NCBI GenBank assembly: GCA_019459485.1
Contig: JAIBEZ010000001.1
Location: forward strand, 1-37,459
DNA from: Prolixibacteraceae bacterium
Lineage (GTDB): Bacteria > Bacteroidota > Bacteroidia > Bacteroidales > Prolixibacteraceae
Reading direction: 5' to 3'
Length of the DNA stretch: 37,459 nucleotides
In this document: piece after piece, positions 16,021-24,795 of the stretch
Layout: each line of letters begins with the position of its first letter
Numbering within the stretch: position 1 is the stretch's first letter
Notes under the pieces: generated by a model
Database searches by the model: none
Seen by the model: only the letters and a program-made list of their open reading frames with translations
What the model was told of the DNA's origin: nothing
Program-made: the position numbers and the translations under genes

Positions 16021-19000
16021 ATGCAATACACTGCCATCAACATACAGGGAAACATTGTTTCGGGCGAAATTCTGGAAAAGATCCGGACCGAAGATACCAA
16101 ACACCAGTCGCAGGCCGATTTTGGTCTCGACCGGAATACCAGCATCCGCGACGAGATTGGCATTGCCTGGTCGGCTGCACGGGCGCACTGGTCGGCTTTC
16201 AAGATGCGGCGCGAACGACTGAAAGACAGCGACAGCGGAACTTCCGAAACACGTCAGGGATGGATGATTCCGTTTCTGCGCGAATTGGGCTACGACCTCG
16301 AAAAATCGACCTCCGAATTTATCAACGGAAAATCGTATGCCGTCAGTCACCGGGCTGCCAACCGTGATGGATTTCCGGTTCATCTGGTGGGGATTAACCA
16401 ATCGCTCGACAAACGGCCCGAAGTGGGCGGAACCCGTTTAAGTCCTCATGCCTTGTTGCAGGAATACCTGAACAACAACGAGCACTTGTATGCCATCATT
16501 TCGAATGGACGTTTTGTTCGTTTGTTGCGCGATGCTACCCGTCTTTCGAGGTTGAGTTACGTCGAATTCGATCTGGAACGCATCATGGAGGAAGACCTGT
16601 TTGCTGAATTTGCGCTACTTTTCCGTGTGATTCATGCCAGCCGGATGCCCGTAACCCGCGATTCAGGAGAAGAAGCATTTATCGAATATTACCACCAGGA
16701 AGCCTTGAGTTCCGGTTCGCGCATTCGTGAAAAATTGAGCCAGGCGGTGGAGAAATCGCTGAAACTGCTGGCCAATGGTTTGCTGAAACATCCTTCGAAT
16801 ACCGATCTTCGGAATCTGGCCTTGCAGGGAAACCTGAAGCCTGATGCTTATTATCTGCATCTGTTGCGACTTGTTTACCGCGTTTTGTTCCTGATGGTGA
16901 TTGAAGAACGGCAACTGATTTATCCCGATAAGCGTGACGAAGCCACTACTAAACTGAAAGACTTTTATTACCGGTTTTACAGCATCAACCGGCTGACGAA
17001 ACTGGCCGAAAAGCTGATTTATGTCGATCCGCGAAAAACCGACCTTTGGAAATCGTTGCTGGCCACCTTCCAGTTGTTCGAGAACGGAACATACAGCCAG
17101 CGACTGGGTATCCAGCCGTTAGGCTCGGGTTTGTTTGATTCGGATGCGCTGGGGAATTTGTCGGCGCAGAACCTCGATAACGGAACTTTGCTGAATGTGC
17201 TTCAACTGTTGGTGACCTTCGAAAACGAGAACCACCAACGGGTACGCGTGAATTATGCCGACCTCGATGTGGAAGAATTTGGTTCGGTGTACGAAGGTTT
17301 GCTCGAATACGATGCCAGCCTGAAAGAAATTAACGGGCAACCTACGTTTTCGTTCATTACCGGCGATGCCCGTTCCAGAAGTGGTTCGCATTACACCCCC
17401 GAAGAACTGGTAAAACCACTCATCAAACACTCCCTCGATTACATCATCGAAGACCGCCTGAAAGTACCTTCAACCGTCATTGCGAGCGGAGCGAAGCAAT
17501 CTCAAATTGAACAGCAGTTGTTGAGCATCCGCGTTTGCGATGTTGCCTGTGGTTCCGGTCACATCCTGTTGAGCGCGGCCCGACGCATTGCCATCGAACT
17601 GGCCTGTGTACGTGAAGGTGCAGAACAGCCCTCTCCTACGTATTTCAGGGCCGCTATGCGCGATGTGGTGAAAAACTGCATCTACGGAGTGGATAAAAAT
17701 CCGCTGGCTGTGGAGCTCTGTAAAGTGGCCTTCTGGCTCGAAAGCCATAATCCGGGTGAACCTCTTGGATTCCTCGACCACCACATAAAATGTGGCGACT
17801 CCATTGTAGGGCTGGCTCACCGCGAAGAGTTGGAAAACGGTATTGCTGACGAAGCTTATAAAACTCTGCCCGGAGACGAAAAAGAAATTGCTGCTGCTTT
17901 TCTGAAAAAGAACAAACAGGAAAGCCGGATACGAAAAGATAAAGAAGCCGGAACCCAGTTTAAATTGACCGATACGATTGACAATACCGTGCAGGAAAGT
18001 ATGGCCGAATACCGCACGTTTAACCAGTTGCCCGAGCATACACCCATTGAAATTGCAGCCAAAGCCCGTGCTTACCGCAAGTTTATGGATGGCAAAGGCT
18101 ACAACTTCCTGAAGGTAATGGCCGATACGCAAATAGCGCAGTTCTTTATCCCGAAAACCACAGCCAACAAAGACAGGTTGATTACCGACAGCGATTTCAC
18201 GACCATCCTTAAAGGTTTTGGTGGATGGCAAAACCAGCAAACAGCTTATGCCGCAGTGGTTGCACAGGAAAAACGATTTTTCCACTGGTTTTTGGAGTTT
18301 CCTGAAGTTTTTGCCGGCGGCAAAAATCCTGAGCTTGTCGAAGGACAAAACGGAGGGTTTGATTGCATTTTGGGAAATCCACCTTTCCTTGGAGGTCAGA
18401 AACTTAGTGGTTCTTTTGGTGACAATTTTTTAGAATGTATCAAATACCAATTTTCACCGATTGGCGCAGTTGATTTAGTGACTTACTTTTTTCGTAGAAA
18501 TTTCACATTGATAAAAAATGGAGGTTTTCAATCCTTAATTTCCACTAATACGATAGCACAGGGAAGTGCCCGTGAAGCTGGCCTGGATATAATTGTAAAG
18601 CAAGGTGGCACAATCAACCATGCTGTAAAAAGCATGAAATGGCCGGGAATTGCCGCAGTGGTAGTTTCTTTAGTGACCATTACAAAACAGACATGGAAAG
18701 GCAAGTCTATTTTGGATGGCAAAGAAGTGAAAACAATTTCTCCCTATTTGGATGATGCATCAATTTTGGGTAATCCGTTTCCTTTAAAGGAAAATGAAGG
18801 AAAAAGCTTTCAGGGCTGTATTGTATTAGGCAAAGGCTTTATTTTGGAGAAAAAAGAAGCAGAATCTTTAATTGCTAAAGATTCCAGAAACAAGGATGTT
18901 TTATTTCCATACTTAAATGGTGATGATCTTAATAATATCCCTAACCAAATTCCTAGCCGATGGGTGATTAATTTTTTTGATTGGACTGAAGAAAAAGCTC

Positions 19001-20673
19001 GTCAATATCCTGATTGTTTTGAAATCATAGAAAGACTGGTAAAGCCTGAACGATTAAAAATGAAAGGTGATAGAGGTGCAGAGTATTGGTGGCAATTCTT
19101 GAGAATAAGAAATGAACTTTATAGAACAATTGCAGGGAGCGAGAAAGTTTTGGTAATAACTAGAGTTACAAAAACACATGGAATAACTTTTATAAATTCA
19201 TCTACGGTCTTTTCTGATGCTACAATTGTGTTTTCACTGAAATCACTTTCTGTCCTTCAAAGCAACATTCATGAGCATTGGTCTTGGAATTACTCATCAT
19301 CAATGAAGGGTGATAGAAGGTATGCTCCGACTGATTGCTTTGAAACTTTTGCTTTCCCGCAGAACCTAACAATTCGACAAACTCTGCTATTAGAGCAAAT
19401 AGGTGAGAATTACCATGAACACCGTCGCCAGTTGATGCTAAAAATGCAGTTAGGTTTAACCAAAACCTACAATGCCTTCCATGCCAAAGAGATCAGACCG
19501 GGTATTACCACTTCGGCTTTACAGAACCTGGATAAAAAAGCCATTGAAAAACAATACGGCAAAGAAGTCTGGAACCTCTGGAACCACCTGCAAAAGAGCC
19601 AGGATACTTGTTCCATAGAAGAAGCCATTGCCGGTATCATCCAGCTCCGCGAGTTGCATGTGCAAATGGATAGCGCCGTGCTGGAAGCCTACGGCTGGGT
19701 TGATGTGAAATTGCGTCACGATTTTTACGAAGTCGATTATTTGCCCGAGAACGACCGCATCCGCTACACCATCCACCCCGATGCCCGCAAAGAAATCCTA
19801 AAACGGTTGTTGGAACTTAACCACCAGTATTATGAAGAAGAGATCAAACGGGGTCTCCACAAAAAAGCAGATGTTGAGAAATTTTATGCACAAAAAGGTC
19901 TGTCAGTTCCTCTGAATATGGTATTTAGTGATGAGAAACCTGAAAGGAAACAAATCAGAAAAGAAAATATTCCAACTCAAGCAATTCAACGAAGTTTGTT
20001 CGATGACGTAAATATTACCACTATGAAAGAATTTAGCTTGCATGACGGTATCTATTCAATACAAGATACAGCCAAAATAATAAATCAGCCTTATGATAAG
20101 GTTAGGCGATGGTTCTTAAAACTTTCGGAAGCTAATTATGAAGGTTTAAGTGATTCGGTCAAAACCGATATTGATAATCGAAGAATTAGTTTCCACGGTT
20201 TGGTAGAGTTAGTGGTAATTGGAGAGCTCTTAGAAGCGGGTGTCAAACCAAAGAAAATATTTGAAGCTCGAAAAGTTTTGTCTTCAATTGTACATCAACC
20301 CTATCCTTTTGCAACATCTGATGTAAAAGACAAATTACACGTTTCTGGTAGAGATATCGTTTTTGACTTCAAAGAAGGTCTTGTTACTCTTGATGCTACA
20401 AGGCAGTTTAATCTGGATTTTATCAAGGAATTCTTTGCAGATATTGTGTTTGAATCGCGAATAGCAGTACAACTTTTACCAGTTAAGGGCCTTAAAAGAA
20501 TCCAAATTAATCCTAAAGCTGCAGGAGGAAGGCCCGCATTTATAAGTCAGAAAGATGTTAAAGTTGAGACTATTCTCAGGTTTTATAAAGGTCCTGATTC
20601 AGTAGAAGAAATTATAGAAGACTATGGTATTTCGGAAGAAGATATAAAAGCGGCATTAGCTTATCAATCCTAG
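16021..20673 (+). CDS. PglX/DrmMI-like N6-adenine methyltransferase fused to a DUF433 antitoxin-like domain
   Basis: This 1550-aa protein has an N-terminal helical region, SAM motif I VACGSGH (508-514), a long insert, catalytic motif IV NPPF (786-789) inside an Eco57I-type domain, a target-recognition region (about 790-1120) and a C-terminal helical part ending near LFDD (about 1325-1330). This layout fits PglX/DrmMI, which methylate host DNA for self-recognition. No N-terminal nuclease motif was noticed. From Met1335 on, 216 residues form another module: a MerR-like helix-turn-helix (GIYSIQDTAKIINQPYDKVR) and a DUF433 domain (INPKAAGGRPAFISQ, SEEDIKAALAY). DUF433 proteins are antitoxin-like partners of PIN-like toxins. 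The gene lies 38 bp after AbiEii and 6 bp before a PIN-like gene. Two dispersed repeats and a composition shift occur inside it. Confidence 0.85.
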   Translation: MQYTAINIQGNIVSGEILEKIRTEDTKHQSQADFGLDRNTSIRDEIGIAWSAARAHWSAFKMRRERLKDSDSGTSETRQGWMIPFLRELGYDLEKSTSEFINGKSYAVSHRAANRDGFPVHLVGINQSLDKRPEVGGTRLSPHALLQEYLNNNEHLYAIISNGRFVRLLRDATRLSRLSYVEFDLERIMEEDLFAEFALLFRVIHASRMPVTRDSGEEAFIEYYHQEALSSGSRIREKLSQAVEKSLKLLANGLLKHPSNTDLRNLALQGNLKPDAYYLHLLRLVYRVLFLMVIEERQLIYPDKRDEATTKLKDFYYRFYSINRLTKLAEKLIYVDPRKTDLWKSLLATFQLFENGTYSQRLGIQPLGSGLFDSDALGNLSAQNLDNGTLLNVLQLLVTFENENHQRVRVNYADLDVEEFGSVYEGLLEYDASLKEINGQPTFSFITGDARSRSGSHYTPEELVKPLIKHSLDYIIEDRLKVPSTVIASGAKQSQIEQQLLSIRVCDVACGSGHILLSAARRIAIELACVREGAEQPSPTYFRAAMRDVVKNCIYGVDKNPLAVELCKVAFWLESHNPGEPLGFLDHHIKCGDSIVGLAHREELENGIADEAYKTLPGDEKEIAAAFLKKNKQESRIRKDKEAGTQFKLTDTIDNTVQESMAEYRTFNQLPEHTPIEIAAKARAYRKFMDGKGYNFLKVMADTQIAQFFIPKTTANKDRLITDSDFTTILKGFGGWQNQQTAYAAVVAQEKRFFHWFLEFPEVFAGGKNPELVEGQNGGFDCILGNPPFLGGQKLSGSFGDNFLECIKYQFSPIGAVDLVTYFFRRNFTLIKNGGFQSLISTNTIAQGSAREAGLDIIVKQGGTINHAVKSMKWPGIAAVVVSLVTITKQTWKGKSILDGKEVKTISPYLDDASILGNPFPLKENEGKSFQGCIVLGKGFILEKKEAESLIAKDSRNKDVLFPYLNGDDLNNIPNQIPSRWVINFFDWTEEKARQYPDCFEIIERLVKPERLKMKGDRGAEYWWQFLRIRNELYRTIAGSEKVLVITRVTKTHGITFINSSTVFSDATIVFSLKSLSVLQSNIHEHWSWNYSSSMKGDRRYAPTDCFETFAFPQNLTIRQTLLLEQIGENYHEHRRQLMLKMQLGLTKTYNAFHAKEIRPGITTSALQNLDKKAIEKQYGKEVWNLWNHLQKSQDTCSIEEAIAGIIQLRELHVQMDSAVLEAYGWVDVKLRHDFYEVDYLPENDRIRYTIHPDARKEILKRLLELNHQYYEEEIKRGLHKKADVEKFYAQKGLSVPLNMVFSDEKPERKQIRKENIPTQAIQRSLFDDVNITTMKEFSLHDGIYSIQDTAKIINQPYDKVRRWFLKLSEANYEGLSDSVKTDIDNRRISFHGLVELVVIGELLEAGVKPKKIFEARKVLSSIVHQPYPFATSDVKDKLHVSGRDIVFDFKEGLVTLDATRQFNLDFIKEFFADIVFESRIAVQLLPVKGLKRIQINPKAAGGRPAFISQKDVKVETILRFYKGPDSVEEIIEDYGISEEDIKAALAYQS
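17475..17503 (+). repeat. Dispersed palindromic repeat inserted in-frame in the methyltransferase gene
   Basis: The 29 bp begin CGTCATTGCGAGC and end GAAGCAATCTC, with ATTGC/GCAAT arms. This resembles a short palindromic repeat that I recall as common between genes in many bacteria. Here it is translated as VIASGAKQSQ (about residues 485-494), about 15 residues before SAM motif I. The frame stays open. Confidence 0.65.
18327..18345 (+). repeat. Second dispersed repeat (CCTGAGCTTGTCGAAGGA type) inside the methyltransferase gene
   Basis: TCCTGAGCTTGTCGAAGGA matches a repeat I recall as scattered through many bacterial genomes (reverse complement TCCTTCGACAAGCTCAGGA). It is translated in-frame as PELVEG, about 11 residues before the catalytic NPPF motif, and does not break the gene. 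Confidence 0.65.
20023..20673 (+). other. DUF433 antitoxin-like module with possible internal start
   Basis: An in-frame ATG at 20023 (residue 1335 of the methyltransferase ORF) begins MKEFSLHDGIYS, a natural start for a free 216-aa MerR-HTH/DUF433 antitoxin. No stop separates it from the methyltransferase. Either the antitoxin has become a domain of the methyltransferase, or it is also made alone from this internal start. The preceding bases are A/T-rich, but no decisive ribosome-binding site is seen. Confidence 0.5.
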
Positions 20674-20679
20674 ATCACT

Positions 20680-21063
20680 ATGAAAATTTATATAGATGAA
20701 AATTATCCAAAGTCTGTATTTGAGTTGATGAAGTCACTTCACAACCTATCAGGAAACGACAAATATGAAATTTCCCGATGGGGCGACGTAGAAGTTAGAG
20801 AAGATGATTTAAAAGATTCTGTTTTCTTGGTAATTGATTTCATGGAAAAGGGAATATCAATTCCGTACGAAAAACTATTCGAAGATGGATACAGAACCTT
20901 TGTTTGCAAAGCAAAAAAATCGGACGATTTCTCACGTTTTGGGTTAGCATTAACCCTATTTACAGTGTGGCCATCAATTCTCGAAAAATCGGAAATTGAT
21001 CAAGGTAAATTTTTGTATTCGTTTAAATACGGAGGAAAAAAATTGAATAGTAAATATAAATAG
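20680..21063 (+). CDS. PIN-like (DUF5615-type) putative toxin
   Basis: This 127-aa protein starts MKIYIDENYP; an acidic DEN directly after the first strand is the hallmark of DUF5615/Mut7-C-like PIN proteins. A further acidic strand (SVFLVIDFMEKG) follows. The family commonly sits immediately downstream of DUF433 antitoxins, exactly as here, 6 bp after the DUF433-bearing gene. PIN-like toxins are usually metal-dependent RNases. The C-terminal part (FSRFGLALTLFTVWPSILE) is less typical, so catalytic activity is an inference from the family and neighbourhood. Confidence 0.68.
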   Translation: MKIYIDENYPKSVFELMKSLHNLSGNDKYEISRWGDVEVREDDLKDSVFLVIDFMEKGISIPYEKLFEDGYRTFVCKAKKSDDFSRFGLALTLFTVWPSILEKSEIDQGKFLYSFKYGGKKLNSKYK

Positions 21064-21178
21064 CGAACTTTCTTCTGCAAGAATATCGACCAAACGTTCG
21101 TGGGGTTGATTTTGAAAGGTAAATCCACGAGAAAATTGTAAAAGCCAGCTTGTGAAATAAGGAAAAAACCGAAAAAAG

Positions 21179-21264
21179 GAAAAACCGACAAAGGGTTTTG
21201 ATTTGGGGAACGTGGCGAAAGAGAACGAAGGAGGCGGATGGACAGGGGAAGTTGTTTTAAAATA
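21179..21264 (+). repeat. Intergenic repeat, copy A
   Basis: The sequence from about 21179, containing CCGACAAAGGGTTTTGA, GAAAGAGAA and GAAGGAGG, recurs imperfectly at 25611-25690. Both copies lie 30-40 bp or less upstream of the start of a gene block. It has no convincing reading frame. Together with copy B it brackets the Septu-like genes. Confidence 0.75.
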
Positions 21265-21291
21265 GAATATAAATTCAATAAAAATTTTCAA

Positions 21292-21711
21292 ATGAAAAAT
21301 GAAAACCAAAGACTAGAACAATTTGAGCAGTTGTGGCAATCAATTACACCAGAGTTAATTCCACAATTAGATGAGAATTTTGAAGAATATGCCATCAAGC
21401 TTACGGAATTTTTAATTCTGTCCTTGTTTGAATCAGAGTATTTTGAAATTGGTATTTTAAATGATAATGAGGCTTCAATGATTTCATATGACATTTACAA
21501 TTCGGATAAACAGCTGACATTGTATTATATGGCTAATGAAACATGGAAAATTGAGTTGCATCTTGAAGATTATGATGGAAATGAAAGAGACTATAGTTCA
21601 AAGCTTGAAGCAGATGAAACTCAAGTTATACCGGTTGGCTTAAAGAATCTTATGAAAGAAACTTTAGAGCAAGGAGAAGCTCGTTCGGTACAAGCCAAAA
21701 GTATTAAGTAG
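21292..21711 (+). CDS. Hypothetical protein upstream of the Septu-like genes
   Basis: I start this 139-aa protein at the ATG at 21292 rather than at 21238, because the earlier ATG lies within the intergenic repeat. It is acidic, with an N-terminal helix (RLEQFEQLWQSITPELIPQL), a likely beta-rich centre (LTLYYMANETWKIELHLEDY) and a charged C-terminus. I do not recognise the family. It ends 23 bp before the Septu-like ATPase and is probably co-transcribed with it. It could be a regulator or accessory factor, but there is no direct evidence of function. Confidence 0.6.
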   Translation: MKNENQRLEQFEQLWQSITPELIPQLDENFEEYAIKLTEFLILSLFESEYFEIGILNDNEASMISYDIYNSDKQLTLYYMANETWKIELHLEDYDGNERDYSSKLEADETQVIPVGLKNLMKETLEQGEARSVQAKSIK

Positions 21712-21734
21712 AATATTAAATTGAAATAGCTGCT

Positions 21735-23615
21735 ATGGAACTAATTTATTTATGGATTGATCATTACGCTAATATCATTAAGAAAGGATTTAACTTTTCT
21801 CCAGAATACAATATCACCTATGACGAAGAAACTCTATCGATTAAAGACAAACAAAATAACTCGATTAACCTTTTCCATGAGAATTTTCTGAATATCACAG
21901 CAATTATAGGTGAAAATGGCAGTGGTAAAACAAGCTTACTTTCATTCATTGAATACTTTTTTCTAAATAATCCATCGATTGCATCATATAGCTGCATTCT
22001 TATTTTAAAAGATGATAAAGGAAGGCTTGTAATACATGATGGGTGTTTTCGAAATAATAAAGAACTTCAAGTGACATCGGGAAATATCCCATCGATGAAT
22101 AAAAAGATCGATTTCGGGGAAATTCAGAGAATTCTTCAACCAATATTCTATTCAAGTGGTATCGAAATTCGAAATTCCAGAATTGAGAGTCCTATTTTTT
22201 GGAAGTTAACCGGTAATAGCCTTTTAAAATGGACGATAGAACAAACAAACAAGGATTTGTTAAGATATTACGATAATAGTCTTAAAAAATACAATGAAGA
22301 GATTGATCCAGAAAAACAAAAAGACTTTGCCCCTTATAGAGATGAATTGATAAGACAAACAACACCATATAATAAATATCTTGCCATTGAATCGAAAAAT
22401 AAGTTAGATTTTATATTTAATCATAACCTCGAAGATTATGATTTTATTCCAAAATATTTAAGTCTTAATTTTAATGGAGATATCTACTTTGATAGTACTT
22501 CACCATTACCGCTAATTGAAAAATATGGACTTCGAGAAGATTTTATAAATGTTTTTATTAGGCGCCAGTACAGCACAATTCCTGGAATGGATAATCGAAA
22601 AGAGTTTTTCCGGGAAGGATTAATATTTTCAATTTATTTGTTTCTTTCATATTATAGTAATACAAACACTTTCAGAGAATTCGACCTTGATGATTTGACC
22701 CGCCGTATAGCTGAGCAAGACGGAATTTCAGCTAAAGCGGATTTAATTTCGGAAGAAATTCTCAAGAAGAATTTATCGCACTCCGGATTGCATTTTGAAG
22801 CAGCTGCCCTACAAGATTTTGTTAAAAGAATTGATGAATTTGTAGAAAGAATAACTTTTTTGGACAGTTGGGGAAGAACATTAGTTTTTAAAATAGATGA
22901 TGTTTTAAAAGACTTTTATAATCTGATATCTACATTCTGGAATTTAGATGAATTTATTTTTTCCTTTAACTGGACGCAAATGAGTAGCGGACAATCAGCT
23001 ATCCTTACTTTATTCTCACGATTATATTTTTCTGGTAGAAAAATTAGATTTATAGAAAAAGGTAAAATAATTTGGTTATTTGTAGACGAAGGAGAATTAT
23101 ATATCCACCCAGAGTGGCAACGGAGATTTTTCAACGATCTACATAAATTTTTACCCAAATTTTATCCAGAGAATAAAATCCAGCTCTTAATTTCTACTCA
23201 TTCACCTTATGTAGCATCTGATATACCTAAGACTAACATCATCATGCTAAAACGAGCAAAAAATACAGCTTGTGAAATAGTAGATATGGAATTGATGCCA
23301 GAAACTTTTGGAGCTAATATCCATGAGTTATTAGCTAATTCTTTTTTTATGGAAAACGGAACAATCGGTGAGTTTGCAAAAGGGATTATAAATGACTTGT
23401 TTAACTACTTGACAGATAAAGAAACATCAAAAAAGTGGAATCCGGAAACAACTAAAAATGCAATTCAGATTGTTGGTGAACCTATGATAAAAGACCAACT
23501 GCTAATGTTGTACGATATAAAGTTAGAATCAAGAAGCGAAGCTGAAGATTTGAGGGTACAAAAAGCCAGAATAGATGCAAGATTAAAAGAATTAGGACAA
23601 AATGATACAGATTAA
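21735..23615 (+). CDS. ptuA: AAA/ABC-type ATPase, PtuA-like (Septu)
   Basis: This 626-aa ATPase has Walker A GENGSGKT (59-66), an ABC-type signature MSSGQSAILTL (416 on), Walker B IIWLFVDEGELYIHPEW (D451, E452) and an H-loop STHSPY (487-492). The region between Walker A and the signature is long and helical, as in OLD/AAA_21-type ATPases. No TOPRIM domain is present. The 3' end overlaps by 14 bp an HNH nuclease gene; an ATPase plus HNH pair is the definition of the Septu anti-phage system, where PtuA assembles with and controls PtuB. RloC-like or retron-associated ATPases are alternatives, but no reverse transcriptase is present. Confidence 0.78.
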   Translation: MELIYLWIDHYANIIKKGFNFSPEYNITYDEETLSIKDKQNNSINLFHENFLNITAIIGENGSGKTSLLSFIEYFFLNNPSIASYSCILILKDDKGRLVIHDGCFRNNKELQVTSGNIPSMNKKIDFGEIQRILQPIFYSSGIEIRNSRIESPIFWKLTGNSLLKWTIEQTNKDLLRYYDNSLKKYNEEIDPEKQKDFAPYRDELIRQTTPYNKYLAIESKNKLDFIFNHNLEDYDFIPKYLSLNFNGDIYFDSTSPLPLIEKYGLREDFINVFIRRQYSTIPGMDNRKEFFREGLIFSIYLFLSYYSNTNTFREFDLDDLTRRIAEQDGISAKADLISEEILKKNLSHSGLHFEAAALQDFVKRIDEFVERITFLDSWGRTLVFKIDDVLKDFYNLISTFWNLDEFIFSFNWTQMSSGQSAILTLFSRLYFSGRKIRFIEKGKIIWLFVDEGELYIHPEWQRRFFNDLHKFLPKFYPENKIQLLISTHSPYVASDIPKTNIIMLKRAKNTACEIVDMELMPETFGANIHELLANSFFMENGTIGEFAKGIINDLFNYLTDKETSKKWNPETTKNAIQIVGEPMIKDQLLMLYDIKLESRSEAEDLRVQKARIDARLKELGQNDTD

Positions 23616-24783
23616 GCCAAATAATATTGATGCTATTGTCGCGCGACACTTGGAAGCGATAGAACCTGTTTCATCAAATAGACTTAACTTTTGCATAGCC
23701 TTTTTTGAAGCTGCCACTCGAAAGAAGTATTTATCTGCTACTATAACAAAGATTGAAACCAAATTTGGAGTTCATTGCCTTAGTGCAATTGCCATTGTAA
23801 AAAAAATACAAGACAACTATAGCAAGAACAATTCTACAAAAGACAAACCTGTTAATCAAAAATCCATTCTTAGTTTCTTGAATAAACAAGATACGTCACT
23901 TGTTCATTCATTGTCTAATAGAAAGTTGGAATTCAATTTTTGCTTGTCTTACCTACAACATATTCAAACCAATCTGGAAGAAATTATAACTGGAAAACCA
24001 TTAGACTTAAAAAGGATTAAGGAAGATATTCAGAAGAACTTCACGCAATATCCAATTGCAACAAAAGCATTAATGGAATTTGTATTTCCTTATGAGACAT
24101 TCTCTAATGATGGTTTTTCGACCGCAACTGGGAATTGGAACAATTACAGCCTGACAAAAAATTTAGGTGTTCAAGTTTGTCCATATTGCAACCGCTCGTG
24201 GATTAATACAGTTACTGAGGGTAAAACTAAAACCGATGTTATAAATCCACAGCTAGACCATTTTTATTCGCAAGTTGATTTTCCCTTTTTCCGACTTTCA
24301 TTCTATAATCTTATTCCCTCTTGCGAAGCATGTAATGGCCGTTTAAAACATGGGATTGAATTTGATGACACTTACCTTCATCCTTACATTGAAGGTTATG
24401 GTGCGGATGGAAAAATTAGGACTATTGCTATTAACATGCAATCTTCGATTGGTTTGGATTCAGTTTTTCTAGTTCACCTATTAATGCAAAATAAATCATT
24501 GTCACCAGTAATTGCTGGGAAAATTGAGAAGAACCACAAGCTATTTGAAATAGATAAAATTTACGAAGCCCATGGGGAGATTATTTCGGAAATATATCGA
24601 AAGAAGTACATCTCCAGTGACAAATATTTAGAAATGCTGTCAAATCAATTTCCAGCTTTAAGTAAAGATAGAGCTGAACTGTATCGAATCGGGTTTGGTA
24701 ATTTTTACAATGAGGCAGATTTTAATAAACGTCCATTTGCAAAGTTGACTAAGGATGTTGCCGAACAATTGGGATTGATTTAA
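23602..24783 (+). CDS. ptuB: HNH endonuclease, PtuB-like (Septu)
   Basis: This 393-aa protein has a C-terminal-half HNH nuclease: CPYCNRSW (C193, C196), LDHFYS (D219, H220), YNLIPSCEACN (N236, C241, C244, N245). The two CxxC pairs bind zinc in this family, and H220/N236 fit the catalytic positions. The N-terminal 180 residues are helical and lysine-rich. The start ATG lies inside the end of the ATPase gene, indicating translational coupling. PtuB is the DNA/RNA-cleaving effector of Septu. It is longer than the smallest PtuB proteins, with the extra length at the N-terminus. Confidence 0.8.
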   Translation: MIQIKPNNIDAIVARHLEAIEPVSSNRLNFCIAFFEAATRKKYLSATITKIETKFGVHCLSAIAIVKKIQDNYSKNNSTKDKPVNQKSILSFLNKQDTSLVHSLSNRKLEFNFCLSYLQHIQTNLEEIITGKPLDLKRIKEDIQKNFTQYPIATKALMEFVFPYETFSNDGFSTATGNWNNYSLTKNLGVQVCPYCNRSWINTVTEGKTKTDVINPQLDHFYSQVDFPFFRLSFYNLIPSCEACNGRLKHGIEFDDTYLHPYIEGYGADGKIRTIAINMQSSIGLDSVFLVHLLMQNKSLSPVIAGKIEKNHKLFEIDKIYEAHGEIISEIYRKKYISSDKYLEMLSNQFPALSKDRAELYRIGFGNFYNEADFNKRPFAKLTKDVAEQLGLI

Positions 24784-24795
24784 ATTAAACCAAAG

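Noticed and set aside
17470-18348. 292-codon minus-strand ORF opposite the methyltransferase
   Set aside because: It is antisense to the SAM motif I and NPPF coding region, and its sequence is rich in F, H and Q as expected of a shadow frame.
21735-24783. Retron-associated Septu (Ec78-type) interpretation of the ATPase/HNH pair
   Set aside because: No reverse transcriptase gene and no msr/msd-like RNA structure were seen next to the pair.
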